The notes under the pieces were generated by a model, which worked only from the letters and a program-made list of their open reading frames with translations, was not told where the DNA came from and ran no database searches. The translations under genes and the position numbers were made by a program. Shown here one piece after another: positions 19,034 to 27,933 of a stretch of 64,000 bases of DNA. Within the stretch, counting starts at the first letter, position 1. The number at the start of each line of letters is the position of its first letter. Where the stretch lies: the NCBI RefSeq assembly GCF_003990335.1, contig NZ_CP034683.1:1812501-1876500 (forward strand). Direction: 5' to 3'. This stretch comes from Rheinheimera mangrovi. Its GTDB lineage: Bacteria; Pseudomonadota; Gammaproteobacteria; Enterobacterales; Alteromonadaceae.

Positions 19034-21433
19034 ATGACGACCGTGACCACTTCCCAGCCCCAAACTGACGTCAGTGTGCTTCACGCTCAACTCCAGCTGT
19101 TACAGCAAGAAAATGCCAGACTAAGCTTAATTAATCAGTTTGCCATTGATCTGCATGAGTTGACGGGCGCGGATGACATTCTTAGCTATGCTGCGAAACA
19201 CGTCGTGGCAGGCTTAGGTTTTGTCGATTGTGCCATCTTTATACTGGCAGCCGATGGCGAAACACTGGTACGCAAAGCCGGAACTGGCACCCGTGATCTG
19301 CCTTCTCATTTAGGTATTGCTGAACTGAAAGTTGGCTTTGGTTTGGTGGGTTACTCCGCCCAAATTAAACAGTCAGTGCTGGTGTCTGATACCCGAAATG
19401 ATCCCCATTACCTTGCCGATTTAGTTCCAAGCTTATCTGAGCTGGTTGTGCCTATTCTGGATGGCGATGAGCTGCTGGGAGTGCTTGACTGCGAACACTC
19501 GCATAGCAATTACTTCAGTGCTGAACATCAGCAAATACTGGAAGTAGTGGCCTCCATTCTGGCCAGCAAACTGCGAAAGTCGCAGATGCTGGATACTCTG
19601 GAGTCGTCGGTCAGTAAACTAGAATATGCAGAGCGACTACAAAAAGCTTTGTATGAAATAGCCTCTTTCTCTTATTTTGCCAACGATTTTTCCAGCTTCT
19701 ACAAGCGGCTGCATCAAATTGTTAACTCGTTGATTTATGCGCCGAATTTCTATATTGCGCTGTTTGATGATGAAACTCAAACCTTGCAATTTCCTTATTT
19801 TGCCGACACAGAAGATGAAATAGACCCCAATCAGGTGTATGGCTCTGACGTACTGGAACACAGCCTGACAGGCCACGTATTTCGCTCTAAACAGCCCTTG
19901 CTGATTTGTCGTCAGCAGATGGCTGATTTTGATCGTGAACATAAAGTCCGCACTTATGGCTCCGAGCCTGAATCCTGGCTTGGTGTGCCTTTCCAATCCA
20001 GTGATACAGTGCGTGGTGTGGTGGCGGTACAAAGTTATGTCGCCAACATTCAATACAGTGAGCGGGATCTGGAACTGATGATCTTTGTCTCCCAGCACAT
20101 ATCCAATGCGCTGGAGCGGGTGTTTTCTGAAAAACGTTTGCAGCATCAGGCATTGCACGATGCGTTAACTGGTTTACCTAATCGCAGCCTGCTGATGGAC
20201 AGAATTGGTCAGGCTTTTAAGCGTATGCAACGTTTCCCCGCCAATCATCTGGCTGTGATGTATTTAGATTTAGACCGCTTTAAAACGGTGAATGATACGC
20301 TGGGCCATCAGGTTGGTGACGCCTTTCTTATTCAGGTAGGGCGGGTGCTGAAGCTCTGTATGCGCCAGACTGACACGCTGGCTCGTTTAGGCGGCGATGA
20401 ATTTGCCGTGGTGCTGGAAGATGTTGTTAGTCTTGTCGATGTGACTGATGTGGCGCAGCGCATTATTCAGGCACTACAACAACCATTACTGGTCGGTGAG
20501 CATATGCTGCTGACATCCTGCAGTATTGGTATAGCGTTGGCCAGCTCTGAGGATCAATTGCAATCGGCGGATGAGCTGATCCGAAGGGCTGATATTGCCA
20601 TGTATCAGGCTAAGCAAGATGGGCGTGGTGTGTATCGTATTTATTCCTCTGATATGAAAGTGGAGGAAAGTCAGGAGTTCAGATTAGGTCTGGAAATCAA
20701 AGCCGCTTTGGCAAAAAAGCATTTTATGTTGCATTATCAGCCCATTATCAGTCTGGATACGGACGATACCTTAGGTTTTGAAGCGCTGATCCGTTGGTCA
20801 CATCAAAGCCGTGGCGCTATCACACCGGATGAGTTTATTCCTTATGCCGAGAAAAATGGCCTGATAGGACTTATCGATCATTATGTATTGCAACAGAGCA
20901 TCGAGCAGATCCGGCTGTGGCGACAAAATTATGCCATGCCTTTTTATGTCAGCGTCAATGTGTCCGGATTGGCATTTTCTGAACCTGACTTTGCTTCGGC
21001 AGTCATTGAAAAACTGGCTGAAGCGCAAGTACCAGCCCGTTATCTGGCCATAGAAATCACGGAGCGTGCGCTGATTGAAAATATTGAACAGGCGCGTTTG
21101 TGCTTAAAGCAGCTGCGCCAGCATGGGGTGAAGGTGCTGCTGGATGACTTTGGTACAGGTTATTCCAGCTTAAGTTACCTGAACGAATTTAAGCTGGATG
21201 TGCTGAAAATCGACCGCTCTTTTATCGCCAATATGAAACCCCGGATTCAGGATAACCCTGTGGTGAATACGGTGATTGCTTTGGCAAAAACACTGAATTT
21301 AAAAGTAGTGGCGGAAGGGGTGGAAACCAGTTTACAGCGCCAATTACTGAAAGAACTGGGCTGTGATGCCGGACAAGGCTATTGGTTTGCTAAGGCGTTG
21401 CCAGCAGCAGATGCAGTGAAGTGGCTACGTTAA
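19034..21433 (+). CDS. GAF-GAF-GGDEF-EAL cyclic-di-GMP protein
   Basis: A 799-residue cytoplasmic protein with no membrane segments. A short coiled coil leads into two GAF sensor domains (about 35-180 and 205-360), then a GGDEF diguanylate cyclase domain with intact LARLGGDEF and a likely inhibitory RxxD site (RQTD) five residues upstream, then an EAL phosphodiesterase domain. The EAL part has the residues needed for activity: FEALIRW, the N of VNVSG, ITERALIEN, LDDFGTGYSSLSYL, LKIDRSF and VVAEGVET. Both activities are therefore predicted, with the balance set by ligand binding to the GAF domains. It is monocistronic. Confidence 0.93.
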   Translation: MTTVTTSQPQTDVSVLHAQLQLLQQENARLSLINQFAIDLHELTGADDILSYAAKHVVAGLGFVDCAIFILAADGETLVRKAGTGTRDLPSHLGIAELKVGFGLVGYSAQIKQSVLVSDTRNDPHYLADLVPSLSELVVPILDGDELLGVLDCEHSHSNYFSAEHQQILEVVASILASKLRKSQMLDTLESSVSKLEYAERLQKALYEIASFSYFANDFSSFYKRLHQIVNSLIYAPNFYIALFDDETQTLQFPYFADTEDEIDPNQVYGSDVLEHSLTGHVFRSKQPLLICRQQMADFDREHKVRTYGSEPESWLGVPFQSSDTVRGVVAVQSYVANIQYSERDLELMIFVSQHISNALERVFSEKRLQHQALHDALTGLPNRSLLMDRIGQAFKRMQRFPANHLAVMYLDLDRFKTVNDTLGHQVGDAFLIQVGRVLKLCMRQTDTLARLGGDEFAVVLEDVVSLVDVTDVAQRIIQALQQPLLVGEHMLLTSCSIGIALASSEDQLQSADELIRRADIAMYQAKQDGRGVYRIYSSDMKVEESQEFRLGLEIKAALAKKHFMLHYQPIISLDTDDTLGFEALIRWSHQSRGAITPDEFIPYAEKNGLIGLIDHYVLQQSIEQIRLWRQNYAMPFYVSVNVSGLAFSEPDFASAVIEKLAEAQVPARYLAIEITERALIENIEQARLCLKQLRQHGVKVLLDDFGTGYSSLSYLNEFKLDVLKIDRSFIANMKPRIQDNPVVNTVIALAKTLNLKVVAEGVETSLQRQLLKELGCDAGQGYWFAKALPAADAVKWLR

Positions 21434-21550
21434 ATAATACGCCTATGTAGGGGCGGGGTTTATCTCCGCTCGTCTAATGACACCGCGGTGCCTAAGGAAG
21501 GGCCGGGACAAGCCGCGGCCCTTACAATTGGCCGTCTCAGATTGGCGTGA
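21434..21550. repeat. REP-like palindromes between convergent genes
   Basis: The gap between the GGDEF-EAL gene and the S1-like gene holds CACCGCGGTG, a perfect ten-base palindrome at 21481, and AAGGGCCG (21498-21505) pairing with CGGCCCTT (21516-21523). No T run follows either hairpin, so these look like repetitive extragenic palindromes rather than ordinary terminators. Confidence 0.55.
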
Positions 21551-22384
21551 TTAAACCAGGCGAATTGCTTCTGCTTCGATGACTATTTTGCCCGCTTTGT
21601 ATAAAGCGCCAATTGCTTGTTTGAACATCTTTTTACTGACGCCAAACTCACCATAAATCTGCTCAGGTGTGCTTTTATCTGAGATTGGCAAGCTACCACC
21701 TTTGTGTTTTAAGCGCTCTAAAATCACATCAGTAAAGGCCTGAGCTTTTTCATAACCAGGTTTATCCAGCATCAAATCGATACGGAAATCATCGCGAATT
21801 TTTTGTACATAAGCTGTGCCTTTGTAGCCAATACGCAGTGGTTTAAACACCTGATTTTTATACAATAAACCCCAGTGCTGATGATCCACTACCACTTTGT
21901 AGCCAAGGTCGGTTTGTGAGGCGACATAAAACTGCACTTCATCACCTGGCTGGTAATCAGGCTTGTCTTTGCCTATGTACCTGTCCAGTTTGGCAGAGGC
22001 GACAATACGGTTACTTTTATCGACATAACAGTACACCAGATAATATTTATCCAGCTGCATTGGAATTTGTTGTTCGCTAAAAGGCACCAGCAAGTCTTTT
22101 TTCAGGCCCCAGTTTAAAAAGGCGCCTACTTTGGTGATAGCCACAGCTTTAAGCTGCGCCACCTGACCGACCATTACATAAGGTTTTTCTGTAGTGGCAA
22201 TCAGCTGATCTTCTGAATCCAGATACAGCAGTACTTCAAGTACAGTACCAATTTCAGTTCCGGCAGGCACATAACGTTTAGGTAATAAAATATCACCCCA
22301 GCTTAAGCCATCTAAGTACACGCCAAATTCGACCTGTTTTTTTACCGCCAGTTTGTTTAGTTTGCCTAAGGCGAGTTGGGTCAT
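21551..22384 (-). CDS. S1-like RNA-binding protein of the CvfB/YitL family
   Basis: A 277-residue protein with several S1-like OB folds and a C-terminal winged helix. It starts MTQLALGKLNKLAVKKQVEF, then GVYLDGLSWGDILLPKRYVP, VTKVGAFLNWGL with KKDLLVPFSEQQIPM, and ends with the winged-helix segment STPEQIYGEFGVSKKMFKQA. This architecture matches CvfB (virulence factor regulator in Staphylococcus) and YitL; the gammaproteobacterial members are uncharacterised. The frame is open further upstream, but the ATG at 22384 has GGAG at good spacing. It lies four bases after yaeQ on the same strand, so the two are co-transcribed. Confidence 0.85.
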   Translation of the reverse strand: MTQLALGKLNKLAVKKQVEFGVYLDGLSWGDILLPKRYVPAGTEIGTVLEVLLYLDSEDQLIATTEKPYVMVGQVAQLKAVAITKVGAFLNWGLKKDLLVPFSEQQIPMQLDKYYLVYCYVDKSNRIVASAKLDRYIGKDKPDYQPGDEVQFYVASQTDLGYKVVVDHQHWGLLYKNQVFKPLRIGYKGTAYVQKIRDDFRIDLMLDKPGYEKAQAFTDVILERLKHKGGSLPISDKSTPEQIYGEFGVSKKMFKQAIGALYKAGKIVIEAEAIRLV

Positions 22385-22388
22385 GTGA

Positions 22389-22955
22389 TTACTCCGATGC
22401 CAGCAACGCTGGGTTTGACTGTTGAATAAATTGTAGCTGGACCTGCACGCTCTGGGCTGCATTGCCAAACCAGACCTGGCCTTCATTAATAGTGCATTGC
22501 AATTGCATAGTGCGGTCGCATAATTTTGCCAGCTCTGCCGTATCGGCAGGAGACACTGCTACTATGGTCAGGTTTTTTAACTGACTCAGCGCTTTTTGTT
22601 CCGAGCTGTACCATTTATCCACTGCAGTGCCGCCATAGGCGACTAGTAGCAACTGCTCTGTTTTATGGCTGGCGCGACGTAAACGTTTTTCTTCCGGCAA
22701 GCCAAGCTCGATCCACAATTGATAATCACCTGTCAGGTTCTGGCGATACACTGCGGCTTCATCATCGTCGGAAATACCTTTACCAAAGGTTAAATCTTCA
22801 TGGGCACACAAAGCGAAGGCCAGCAGACGCAACATCATACGCTCTGTGGTTTCAGAAGGGTGCTGGGCTAACGTCAGGTTATAGTCCTGATAATGATGGC
22901 GCGACATGTCGGCCACAGCAAGGCTTGCTTTAAAAATGGTTGCCTTTAAGGCCAT
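22389..22955 (-). CDS. yaeQ: YaeQ family protein
   Basis: A 188-residue protein of the YaeQ family, which has a PD-(D/E)XK nuclease-like fold but no established activity. It begins MALKATIFKASLAVADMSRH, with HHYQDYNLTLAQHPSETTER, GISDDDEAAVYRQNLTGDYQ, and LWIELGLPEEKRLRRASHK. The conserved acidic and lysine residues of the nuclease-like fold (E in LWIELGLP and K in SHK) are visible. Proposed roles, including suppression of RfaH loss, are not firm. The ATG at 22955 is chosen because the six codons upstream begin with a TTG. It precedes the S1-like gene. Confidence 0.88.
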   Translation of the reverse strand: MALKATIFKASLAVADMSRHHYQDYNLTLAQHPSETTERMMLRLLAFALCAHEDLTFGKGISDDDEAAVYRQNLTGDYQLWIELGLPEEKRLRRASHKTEQLLLVAYGGTAVDKWYSSEQKALSQLKNLTIVAVSPADTAELAKLCDRTMQLQCTINEGQVWFGNAAQSVQVQLQFIQQSNPALLASE

Positions 22956-23045
22956 AACAAATCCGCAGAACAAATCAAAAGGGCGCTAGTGTACCTTGTT
23001 CGTCGGAATAATGCAGCTTGTGTGAGTTGCCTGAGATGGCGCGAC

Positions 23046-23246
23046 TCAGGCTTGGAGTTGATGCTGTTGCTTTTGCCGCAGCGCTATACGGCTCCATGCT
23101 TTCTCGTGAAAAAAGTAAGCGACAGTATTAATGGCAGGTTCTATGGTTGCCACTAGACCACCCACTAACAGATCTCCGGTTAATAAATAGGTGACGCTAA
23201 AAGCGACACTAAAATGCAGCACTGCAAAAGTCATAGTTTTTAACAT
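23046..23246 (-). CDS. DUF2061 small membrane protein
   Basis: A 66-residue protein with two hydrophobic segments separated by a glycine turn: MTFAVLHFSVAFSVTYLLTG and LLVGGLVATIEPAINTVAYF, followed by FHEKAW, the typical ending of DUF2061 proteins, and a glutamine-rich basic tail. Function unknown; predicted in the inner membrane. It stands alone between yaeQ and the divergent DCC-family gene. Confidence 0.8.
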   Translation of the reverse strand: MLKTMTFAVLHFSVAFSVTYLLTGDLLVGGLVATIEPAINTVAYFFHEKAWSRIALRQKQQHQLQA

Positions 23247-23398
23247 GATGTGGCTCCAGATGTCTGAATGTGGAATGAGCTTAGCCTGCAGCGCTTTTCA
23301 TCGAAAACGAATTAATCCAATCGCCGCTATCGTTTTTTATGTTCAGCCGATCCTGAAACGATGCTTGAACCTATTGTTTTGGCAAGCAGGAGCGTAAA

Positions 23399-23767
23399 AT
23401 GAATTCATTGGAAGTTTTTTATGATGGCGGTTGTCCCTTGTGTCGGCGCGAAATTAATTACTTTCGTGCATTAAAAAGTAGGGGGCCTATTATCTGGCTG
23501 GATTTAACGGATTTAAAAGCAGAGTTGCCACCAGAGCTGGACAGATGCAGCGCCCTGGCGCGTATGCATGTGCGGGTAAACGGCCAGGTCTATTATAAAG
23601 GCGCTGCGGCTTTTGCGATGCTCTGGTCGCAATTTGCCTATTGGCGTATGCTTGGACTCTTACTCAAGTTAGCCCCCATTACCTGGTGTGCTGACAGGTT
23701 GTATAGCTTCTTTTTGAAACTGAGGCCGCACCTCCAGCGCTGGGTGCAAAAACAGGAGAAACCCTGA
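23399..23767 (+). CDS. DCC-family (DUF393) thiol-disulfide oxidoreductase-like protein
   Basis: A 122-residue protein with the DCC-family start VFYDGGCPLCRREINYFRAL, in which the CPLC pair resembles a thioredoxin active site (CxxC). The C-terminal half contains GAAAFAMLWSQFAYWRMLGL and a hydrophobic stretch. The family is called predicted thiol-disulfide oxidoreductase, but few members have been tested. AGGAG precedes the ATG. Its stop overlaps the next gene's start (TGATG), so the two are translated together. Confidence 0.82.
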   Translation: MNSLEVFYDGGCPLCRREINYFRALKSRGPIIWLDLTDLKAELPPELDRCSALARMHVRVNGQVYYKGAAAFAMLWSQFAYWRMLGLLLKLAPITWCADRLYSFFLKLRPHLQRWVQKQEKP

Positions 23768-24066
23768 TGGGGTTAGATTGTCGTGAGCTGTTGGATGTCA
23801 AAGAGTATGAGTTTTTAATCAACTGGTTTATGCGTAAGCAAAAGCAGCACCAGTTGGCACAATTGGACGAACCCTACAGTTATGATGGGTATTCTTTGTA
23901 CGATCAGAAGGTGAACCAGCTGATTGCTGAAGCGACCATCGCTTTTGTGGAGACCTTTCAACGGCAGGCGCCCGCTTTGGTGTTTACCAATTTATTTCAT
24001 CTGGCAGAGCTTGAACTGCAAGGCAAACGTGATCGATTAATCAAAGCACCAAAAAGTCTGCAATAA
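23767..24066 (+). CDS. Hypothetical 99-residue protein
   Basis: Not a family I can name. It is soluble, mostly helical by appearance (VKEYEFLINWFMRKQKQHQL, QKVNQLIAEATIAFVETFQR), without signal peptide or cysteine pairs beyond one Cys near the start. It is coupled to the DCC-family gene through a one-base stop/start overlap, so it is likely real. A bidirectional terminator follows. Confidence 0.6.
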   Translation: MGLDCRELLDVKEYEFLINWFMRKQKQHQLAQLDEPYSYDGYSLYDQKVNQLIAEATIAFVETFQRQAPALVFTNLFHLAELELQGKRDRLIKAPKSLQ

Positions 24067-24072
24067 AGACAA

Positions 24073-24100
24073 TAAAAAAACCACCTTGCGGTGGTTTCTT
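24073..24100. terminator. Bidirectional rho-independent terminator
   Basis: ACCACC-TTGC-GGTGGT flanked by a seven-A run on the left and TTCTT on the right. It ends the DCC-family unit on the plus strand and, read from the other strand with its T run, the yejL-yejM unit. Confidence 0.85.
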
Positions 24101-24117
24101 CATGATTAGTTGAGTAG

Positions 24118-25626
24118 CTACTTTTGCTGCACCCGTTTTAACGCATCGGTCAGTTGTGGAAAATCCAGCTTTTCATTCAGTGGCACTAAGGTACCAGCTG
24201 ACCAGACCCCATAACTGCCATCGTCACGTACCAGAATCATTTTGTCTTTTTTAAAGCTCACCATCTGGTGAGGCAGTAAATTCAGCTTCGGATAAGTGGA
24301 CGGTTTAAACCAGTTATCACCAGGCCAGTTGCTGTGACAGCCAATCTGAGCCAGCAGAGTAGGGATCAAATCCAGATGTTGGGTCACTGTATTGGATAAA
24401 GCACGGTTTAATTCGGGCCAGCTGCTGTAAAGCTGTGCCGGTGCCAGATCAAACTGTGATTCTGCTGCGTGCTGAGTCAATACCAGTAGATTGTCTGTGC
24501 TGTTTACCAAAGCTAACTCTGCGCCTAAATCACGGCTGAATTTCACTTTCAGCGGCGCAGCTGCATTTTCCGTTAAGGATAACCAAGGCAGTAGTTTTTG
24601 AAATTCCGCATCGCTGGCACTAATACTCAGTTGTCCGGCAGGTAGCTGTTCCATCCAGGCTGGAGCCTGTTGCAAAGCGGCGACCATATCTTTATTCAGC
24701 TGCATGCTGCCATAGAGTAAATTCAGCAACGCACTTTGTGCATCAACGGGGGCAAAGTGTTGCTGATGGGCTTTAAATTTATGCAGCTCTAAAAGTGCAC
24801 TATCAGCCGCAGACAAAGACGGCAGGATCAGTACGGTCACAGGCGCGGACGGCTGGCTGACACATTGTAAAGCTTCAGGCTCACGCCAGTTGGTCGGACG
24901 TTGCAACTGCTCGGCTTTGGTTTCTTTTAAACGGGATAAATCCAGCACATTGTATTTAGCCAAAAAGGTATTGGCAGTAGCCGGATAGGTAAAAGGCAGC
25001 ACATTGTCTTGTTTCATCACATCCAGGTCTAACTGTGCATCAGCCCAGATATGCAGAGTGTGGCTGGCAACAAAGCAGCCTAAAAACAAATAAAGTGCAG
25101 GCTGACCCACACCCGAAGCTTGCAGGCGTGGCACTTTTTTCCAGCAAAAATTACTCAGCACCAACTCTATTGCCAGCAACAAAGCTGCGACGACAGAGGT
25201 GATCAGAATAAAGTTACGCAGGTTTGTGACAACTTGCTGGCGCAATAAATCAATAGTCTGTTCGCTCGATGCGCTGCCCACATGATAGCCAAGCGCCTGA
25301 TAGACATAAGCATCAAAGATCAGCGCAACCAGGCCAACTGTGGCTAAAACTGCGGCTATACCACGCACATGGCGCTGGTACGGAAAAATCAGCGTGACAG
25401 GGAATATAGTCAGAATAAAAAACAAAAAACATAAAAAGGCGGTGTGGCCCAGCCAGTTGGTCAGCAGATAAAACCAGCCGGTGATACTCTGTGGCAGAGG
25501 TTCTGCCCACCAGTATGCTGCGGTGATCACCAGTGCCAGCAATATATTGAAAAAAGTGAACCAGTGACCCCAGTTCAGCAGGCGGTTTACTTTATTGACC
25601 AATGACAGGTTTTGTTCCAGCACCAT
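24118..25626 (-). CDS. yejM: YejM/PbgA/LapC-type inner-membrane protein (short periplasmic domain)
   Basis: A 502-residue protein of the DUF3413/sulfatase-like family. In E. coli YejM (PbgA, LapC) senses lipopolysaccharide and controls LpxC degradation through LapB and FtsH. The N-terminal part (about 1-190) has five hydrophobic helices, including WGHWFTFFNILLALVITAAY and VLATVGLVALIFDAYVYQAL. The periplasmic part is shorter than in E. coli (586 residues total) and its sulfatase-like motifs are eroded: VTVLILPSLSAADSALLELH stands where the fold usually binds metal. Because E. coli YejM has no sulfatase catalysis either, this need not mean loss of function. The start is four bases after yejL, matching E. 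coli gene order. The ATG at 25626 is preferred to an upstream frame extension. Confidence 0.82.
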   Translation of the reverse strand: MVLEQNLSLVNKVNRLLNWGHWFTFFNILLALVITAAYWWAEPLPQSITGWFYLLTNWLGHTAFLCFLFFILTIFPVTLIFPYQRHVRGIAAVLATVGLVALIFDAYVYQALGYHVGSASSEQTIDLLRQQVVTNLRNFILITSVVAALLLAIELVLSNFCWKKVPRLQASGVGQPALYLFLGCFVASHTLHIWADAQLDLDVMKQDNVLPFTYPATANTFLAKYNVLDLSRLKETKAEQLQRPTNWREPEALQCVSQPSAPVTVLILPSLSAADSALLELHKFKAHQQHFAPVDAQSALLNLLYGSMQLNKDMVAALQQAPAWMEQLPAGQLSISASDAEFQKLLPWLSLTENAAAPLKVKFSRDLGAELALVNSTDNLLVLTQHAAESQFDLAPAQLYSSWPELNRALSNTVTQHLDLIPTLLAQIGCHSNWPGDNWFKPSTYPKLNLLPHQMVSFKKDKMILVRDDGSYGVWSAGTLVPLNEKLDFPQLTDALKRVQQK

Positions 25627-25630
25627 AGAG

Positions 25631-25855
25631 TTATTGTTTCTTGCTGTTGACGGCGTCTTTGAGCGCCTGACCAAAATGAGTGACTACATCCATACGCTGC
25701 GCAGCTGGGACACTGGTATTAATAATATGACTGATGGTATTGCCTAAACACATCAGACTCAATTCTGTGGTGGCATCCTCTGAGCGTAATTGCTCAAGCA
25801 GAGTGTTAACGATCTTTTCAATTTGGTCGGTCGAATACTTTGATACAATAGGCAT
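25631..25855 (-). CDS. yejL: YejL family protein (DUF1414)
   Basis: A 74-residue protein: MPIVSKYSTDQIEKIVNTLL, then EDATTELSLMCLGNTISHII and NTSVPAAQRMDVVTHFGQAL. The pattern and length match YejL (75 residues in E. coli), a small conserved protein of unknown function that always precedes yejM. The upstream frame is open, but the ATG at 25855 gives the known N-terminus. It is divergent from yejK across about 70 bp. Confidence 0.92.
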   Translation of the reverse strand: MPIVSKYSTDQIEKIVNTLLEQLRSEDATTELSLMCLGNTISHIINTSVPAAQRMDVVTHFGQALKDAVNSKKQ

Positions 25856-25926
25856 GAAGGTCTCTGCTCGAAATAAAATGGAACAGCGGGGAATACTAGC
25901 AGAATTAGCTGAGAACAGGAAAATAT

Positions 25927-26961
25927 ATGTCCGTTGATGTGTTGCATCTGGCAATAAATTTTATCGAAAGTACTGAAAGTGAGCAGTTGCAGGCGCAATT
26001 TCGTCAGGAGTTGGTGCCGGTCTCCCAATCTGTAGCGCATTTAATTGAACAATTGCACCTGGCCTACAACGGCAAACCTGCCAAAGGTTATGCCACCTTT
26101 TCTGACGATTTACAGGACAGAATGGCGCTGCCTTTAGCGCAGTGGCAAGCGCAGGAACGCAGCTTTTTACAATTGGCAGAACAAGCGACCAGTCAACTTG
26201 TAGTGCAACTGGTACAGCATCAAATTCAGGAAACCGGCTATTTTATGCTCTGTCACTATCGTTATCTGGCGACAGAGTATGTGCTGGTAACTTTATTAGG
26301 CAGTAAAGATCACTTTAGTGTGACGCCGGAGTTATTACTTTCCACCGATCAGCATCTGGATATAGCCCGGATGCAACTGGCGGCCCGTATCGATTTAACT
26401 GAATACCAAACCAGCCCGGAGCAAAATAAATACATTTCCTTTATTCGTGGCCGGGCAGGGCGCAAAGTCGCCGACTTTTTCCTCGACTTCTTAGGTTGTG
26501 CCGAAGGCATGGTCGCCAAAGAGCAAAGCAAAGTGGTGCTGGCTTCTGTCGAAGAGTATTTATCTGCCTCTGATTACGATGCCAGCGAAAAGTCGGCAGT
26601 GCGTAAACAAGTTTATGAATACTGCGAAGAGCAAACCAAACAAGGCCTGGATGTGCATTTGCAGGAACTGTCGGCCACTATAGACAGCAGCGACGCCCGT
26701 GCTTTTACCGATTACTGTGCAGAGCAAAATATTGAAGTGCCGGAACAGTTCCCTGTGGATGTAAAAGAGTTAAAAACGCTAGTGAAGTTTTCAGGCGCTG
26801 GTGGCGGGGTCAGTATCAGCTTTGAGCAAAAGCATTTGGGCGAACGTATTCGCTACGATATGGACAAAGATTTGCTGATTATTCAGGGCGTGCCACCGAA
26901 CTTAAAAGACCAGCTGCAACGCTTTTTAAAAGGTTTTTCCAGCTTTGATAACAAAGGCTAA
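25927..26961 (+). CDS. yejK: Nucleoid-associated protein YejK (NdpA)
   Basis: A 344-residue protein that associates with the nucleoid in E. coli; its exact role is unclear. Matches include MSVDVLHLAINFIESTESEQ, DLTEYQTSPEQNKYISFIRG and RAGRKVADFFLDFLGCAEGM. The last of these is a family hallmark. The C-terminal part (VKTLVKFSGAGGGVSISFEQ-like) ends GIPPNLKDQL-like with VPPNLKDQLQRFL. It is divergent from yejL-yejM, as in E. coli, which confirms both calls. Confidence 0.93.
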   Translation: MSVDVLHLAINFIESTESEQLQAQFRQELVPVSQSVAHLIEQLHLAYNGKPAKGYATFSDDLQDRMALPLAQWQAQERSFLQLAEQATSQLVVQLVQHQIQETGYFMLCHYRYLATEYVLVTLLGSKDHFSVTPELLLSTDQHLDIARMQLAARIDLTEYQTSPEQNKYISFIRGRAGRKVADFFLDFLGCAEGMVAKEQSKVVLASVEEYLSASDYDASEKSAVRKQVYEYCEEQTKQGLDVHLQELSATIDSSDARAFTDYCAEQNIEVPEQFPVDVKELKTLVKFSGAGGGVSISFEQKHLGERIRYDMDKDLLIIQGVPPNLKDQLQRFLKGFSSFDNKG

Positions 26962-26991
26962 CAAGCGAATCGAGAATCGCTCCAAAAATAG

Positions 26992-27255
26992 TTAGTCACC
27001 GCTACTGCCACTGCTATCAGATCCACTTTCTGATACGCTGTGGTGGTGGGGGGTATCTACTTGTTTAATCCGGCTGCCATCTGTGCCGCTTCCTGCCACT
27101 ATAGTTCCGGTCACTGCACCTTCGGCCGTTTTTTTCTGTCTGATTTCTCGTTGCGGTTTTTGCTGCTGAAGTTTTTTATTCCGGCGCAGCAACCACAGAT
27201 TGGCGATGACAAGGCCAACAATGATAATAAGGGTCCACCAAAGCGTAACTGTCAT
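26992..27255 (-). CDS. Small membrane protein with Ser/Gly-rich tail
   Basis: An 87-residue hypothetical. One N-terminal transmembrane helix (TLWWTLIIIVGLVIANLWLL) is followed by a basic stretch (RRNKKLQQQKPQREIRQKK), which places the tail in the cytoplasm, and a low-complexity end (SESGSDSSGSSGD). No family recognised. It starts three bases after the M15 peptidase stop, so it is probably the last gene of the minus-strand dapE operon. Confidence 0.55.
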   Translation of the reverse strand: MTVTLWWTLIIIVGLVIANLWLLRRNKKLQQQKPQREIRQKKTAEGAVTGTIVAGSGTDGSRIKQVDTPHHHSVSESGSDSSGSSGD

Positions 27256-27258
27256 TTT

Positions 27259-27933
27259 TTAGTCCTTACAAATGTTGCAAATATAACGCTGATAAATCAT
27301 AGGTATATGCTGAAGTAGCAGGGTTTTATCCGGTAATTCACTTTGTGTTATGGCGTCAGTCAGCATAGCCTCGACAAAGGCGTTTAAATAGTCTTCTGCC
27401 AAAGGACGGTAACTTAAATGCCAGGCTTCTTTTGCCACACCACCTTGATCGCGTTGATAAGGCCGGAAAAAACCAAAGCTTGCAGCATGCTGGTTTAGCC
27501 ATTGATCCAAAGCGTAAAAAGGCCCACCGGGCTGATATTCAGCATCCAGTAACTGCACCTGATAATCTGCTGCTACAGGGGCTTTGTCAAAAACATCGAG
27601 ATCGGTGCCCCAATGATGGCGGCTGGCACCAGGCAAAGCAGAATACAATAAAATCGCTTCAATTTTAGCAAAGCCATCTAACTGACGTATATCGACTTGT
27701 TGCTGTGCCTTGTTATAGACAGGGCGTTGGCCTGTGTACTTCGCCGTCCAAATTCGCGCTTGCTGAGCAAAAGAGCGATAGGAAGAGACCAGGGCCAATT
27801 CAATACCATCGGCAGCAGCAGCCTGTTGCATCTGCAGATAAGCAGCTTTGACTTGTGGCAGTAAACGATGCCGCTGCTCCAGTTCAACCAGAGCAGTTTC
27901 ATCAAAACCAGTCAGAAGCTTAGCTATATTCAT
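27259..27933 (-). CDS. M15-family D-alanyl-D-alanine carboxypeptidase (VanY/DdpX-like)
   Basis: A 224-residue zinc peptidase-type protein acting on peptidoglycan-derived D-Ala-D-Ala or related peptides. Motifs: [15 protein letters not shown], the zinc-binding [11 protein letters not shown] (His and Asp) and [10 protein letters not shown] (Glu as base, His as third ligand). No signal peptide is visible, so it may be cytoplasmic and act in murein peptide recycling, or be exported by an unrecognised route. The start overlaps the dapE stop (ATGA), which ties it to diaminopimelate metabolism. E. coli does not have this gene next to dapE. Confidence 0.85.
   Translation of the reverse strand: MNIAKLLTGFDETALVELEQRHRLLPQVKAAYLQMQQAAAADGIELALVSSYRSFAQQARIWTAKYTGQRPVYNKAQQQVDIRQLDGFAKIEAILLYSALPGASRHHWGTDLDVFDKAPVAADYQVQLLDAEYQPGGPFYALDQWLNQHAASFGFFRPYQRDQGGVAKEAWHLSYRPLAEDYLNAFVEAMLTDAITQSELPDKTLLLQHIPMIYQRYICNICKD

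Noticed and set aside
19637..20158. 173-residue frame on the minus strand inside the GAF-GGDEF-EAL gene
   Set aside because: Shadow of a gene with all conserved motifs on the other strand.
22526..22933. 135-residue frame on the plus strand inside yaeQ
   Set aside because: Runs antisense to a well-recognised protein family and has no family of its own.
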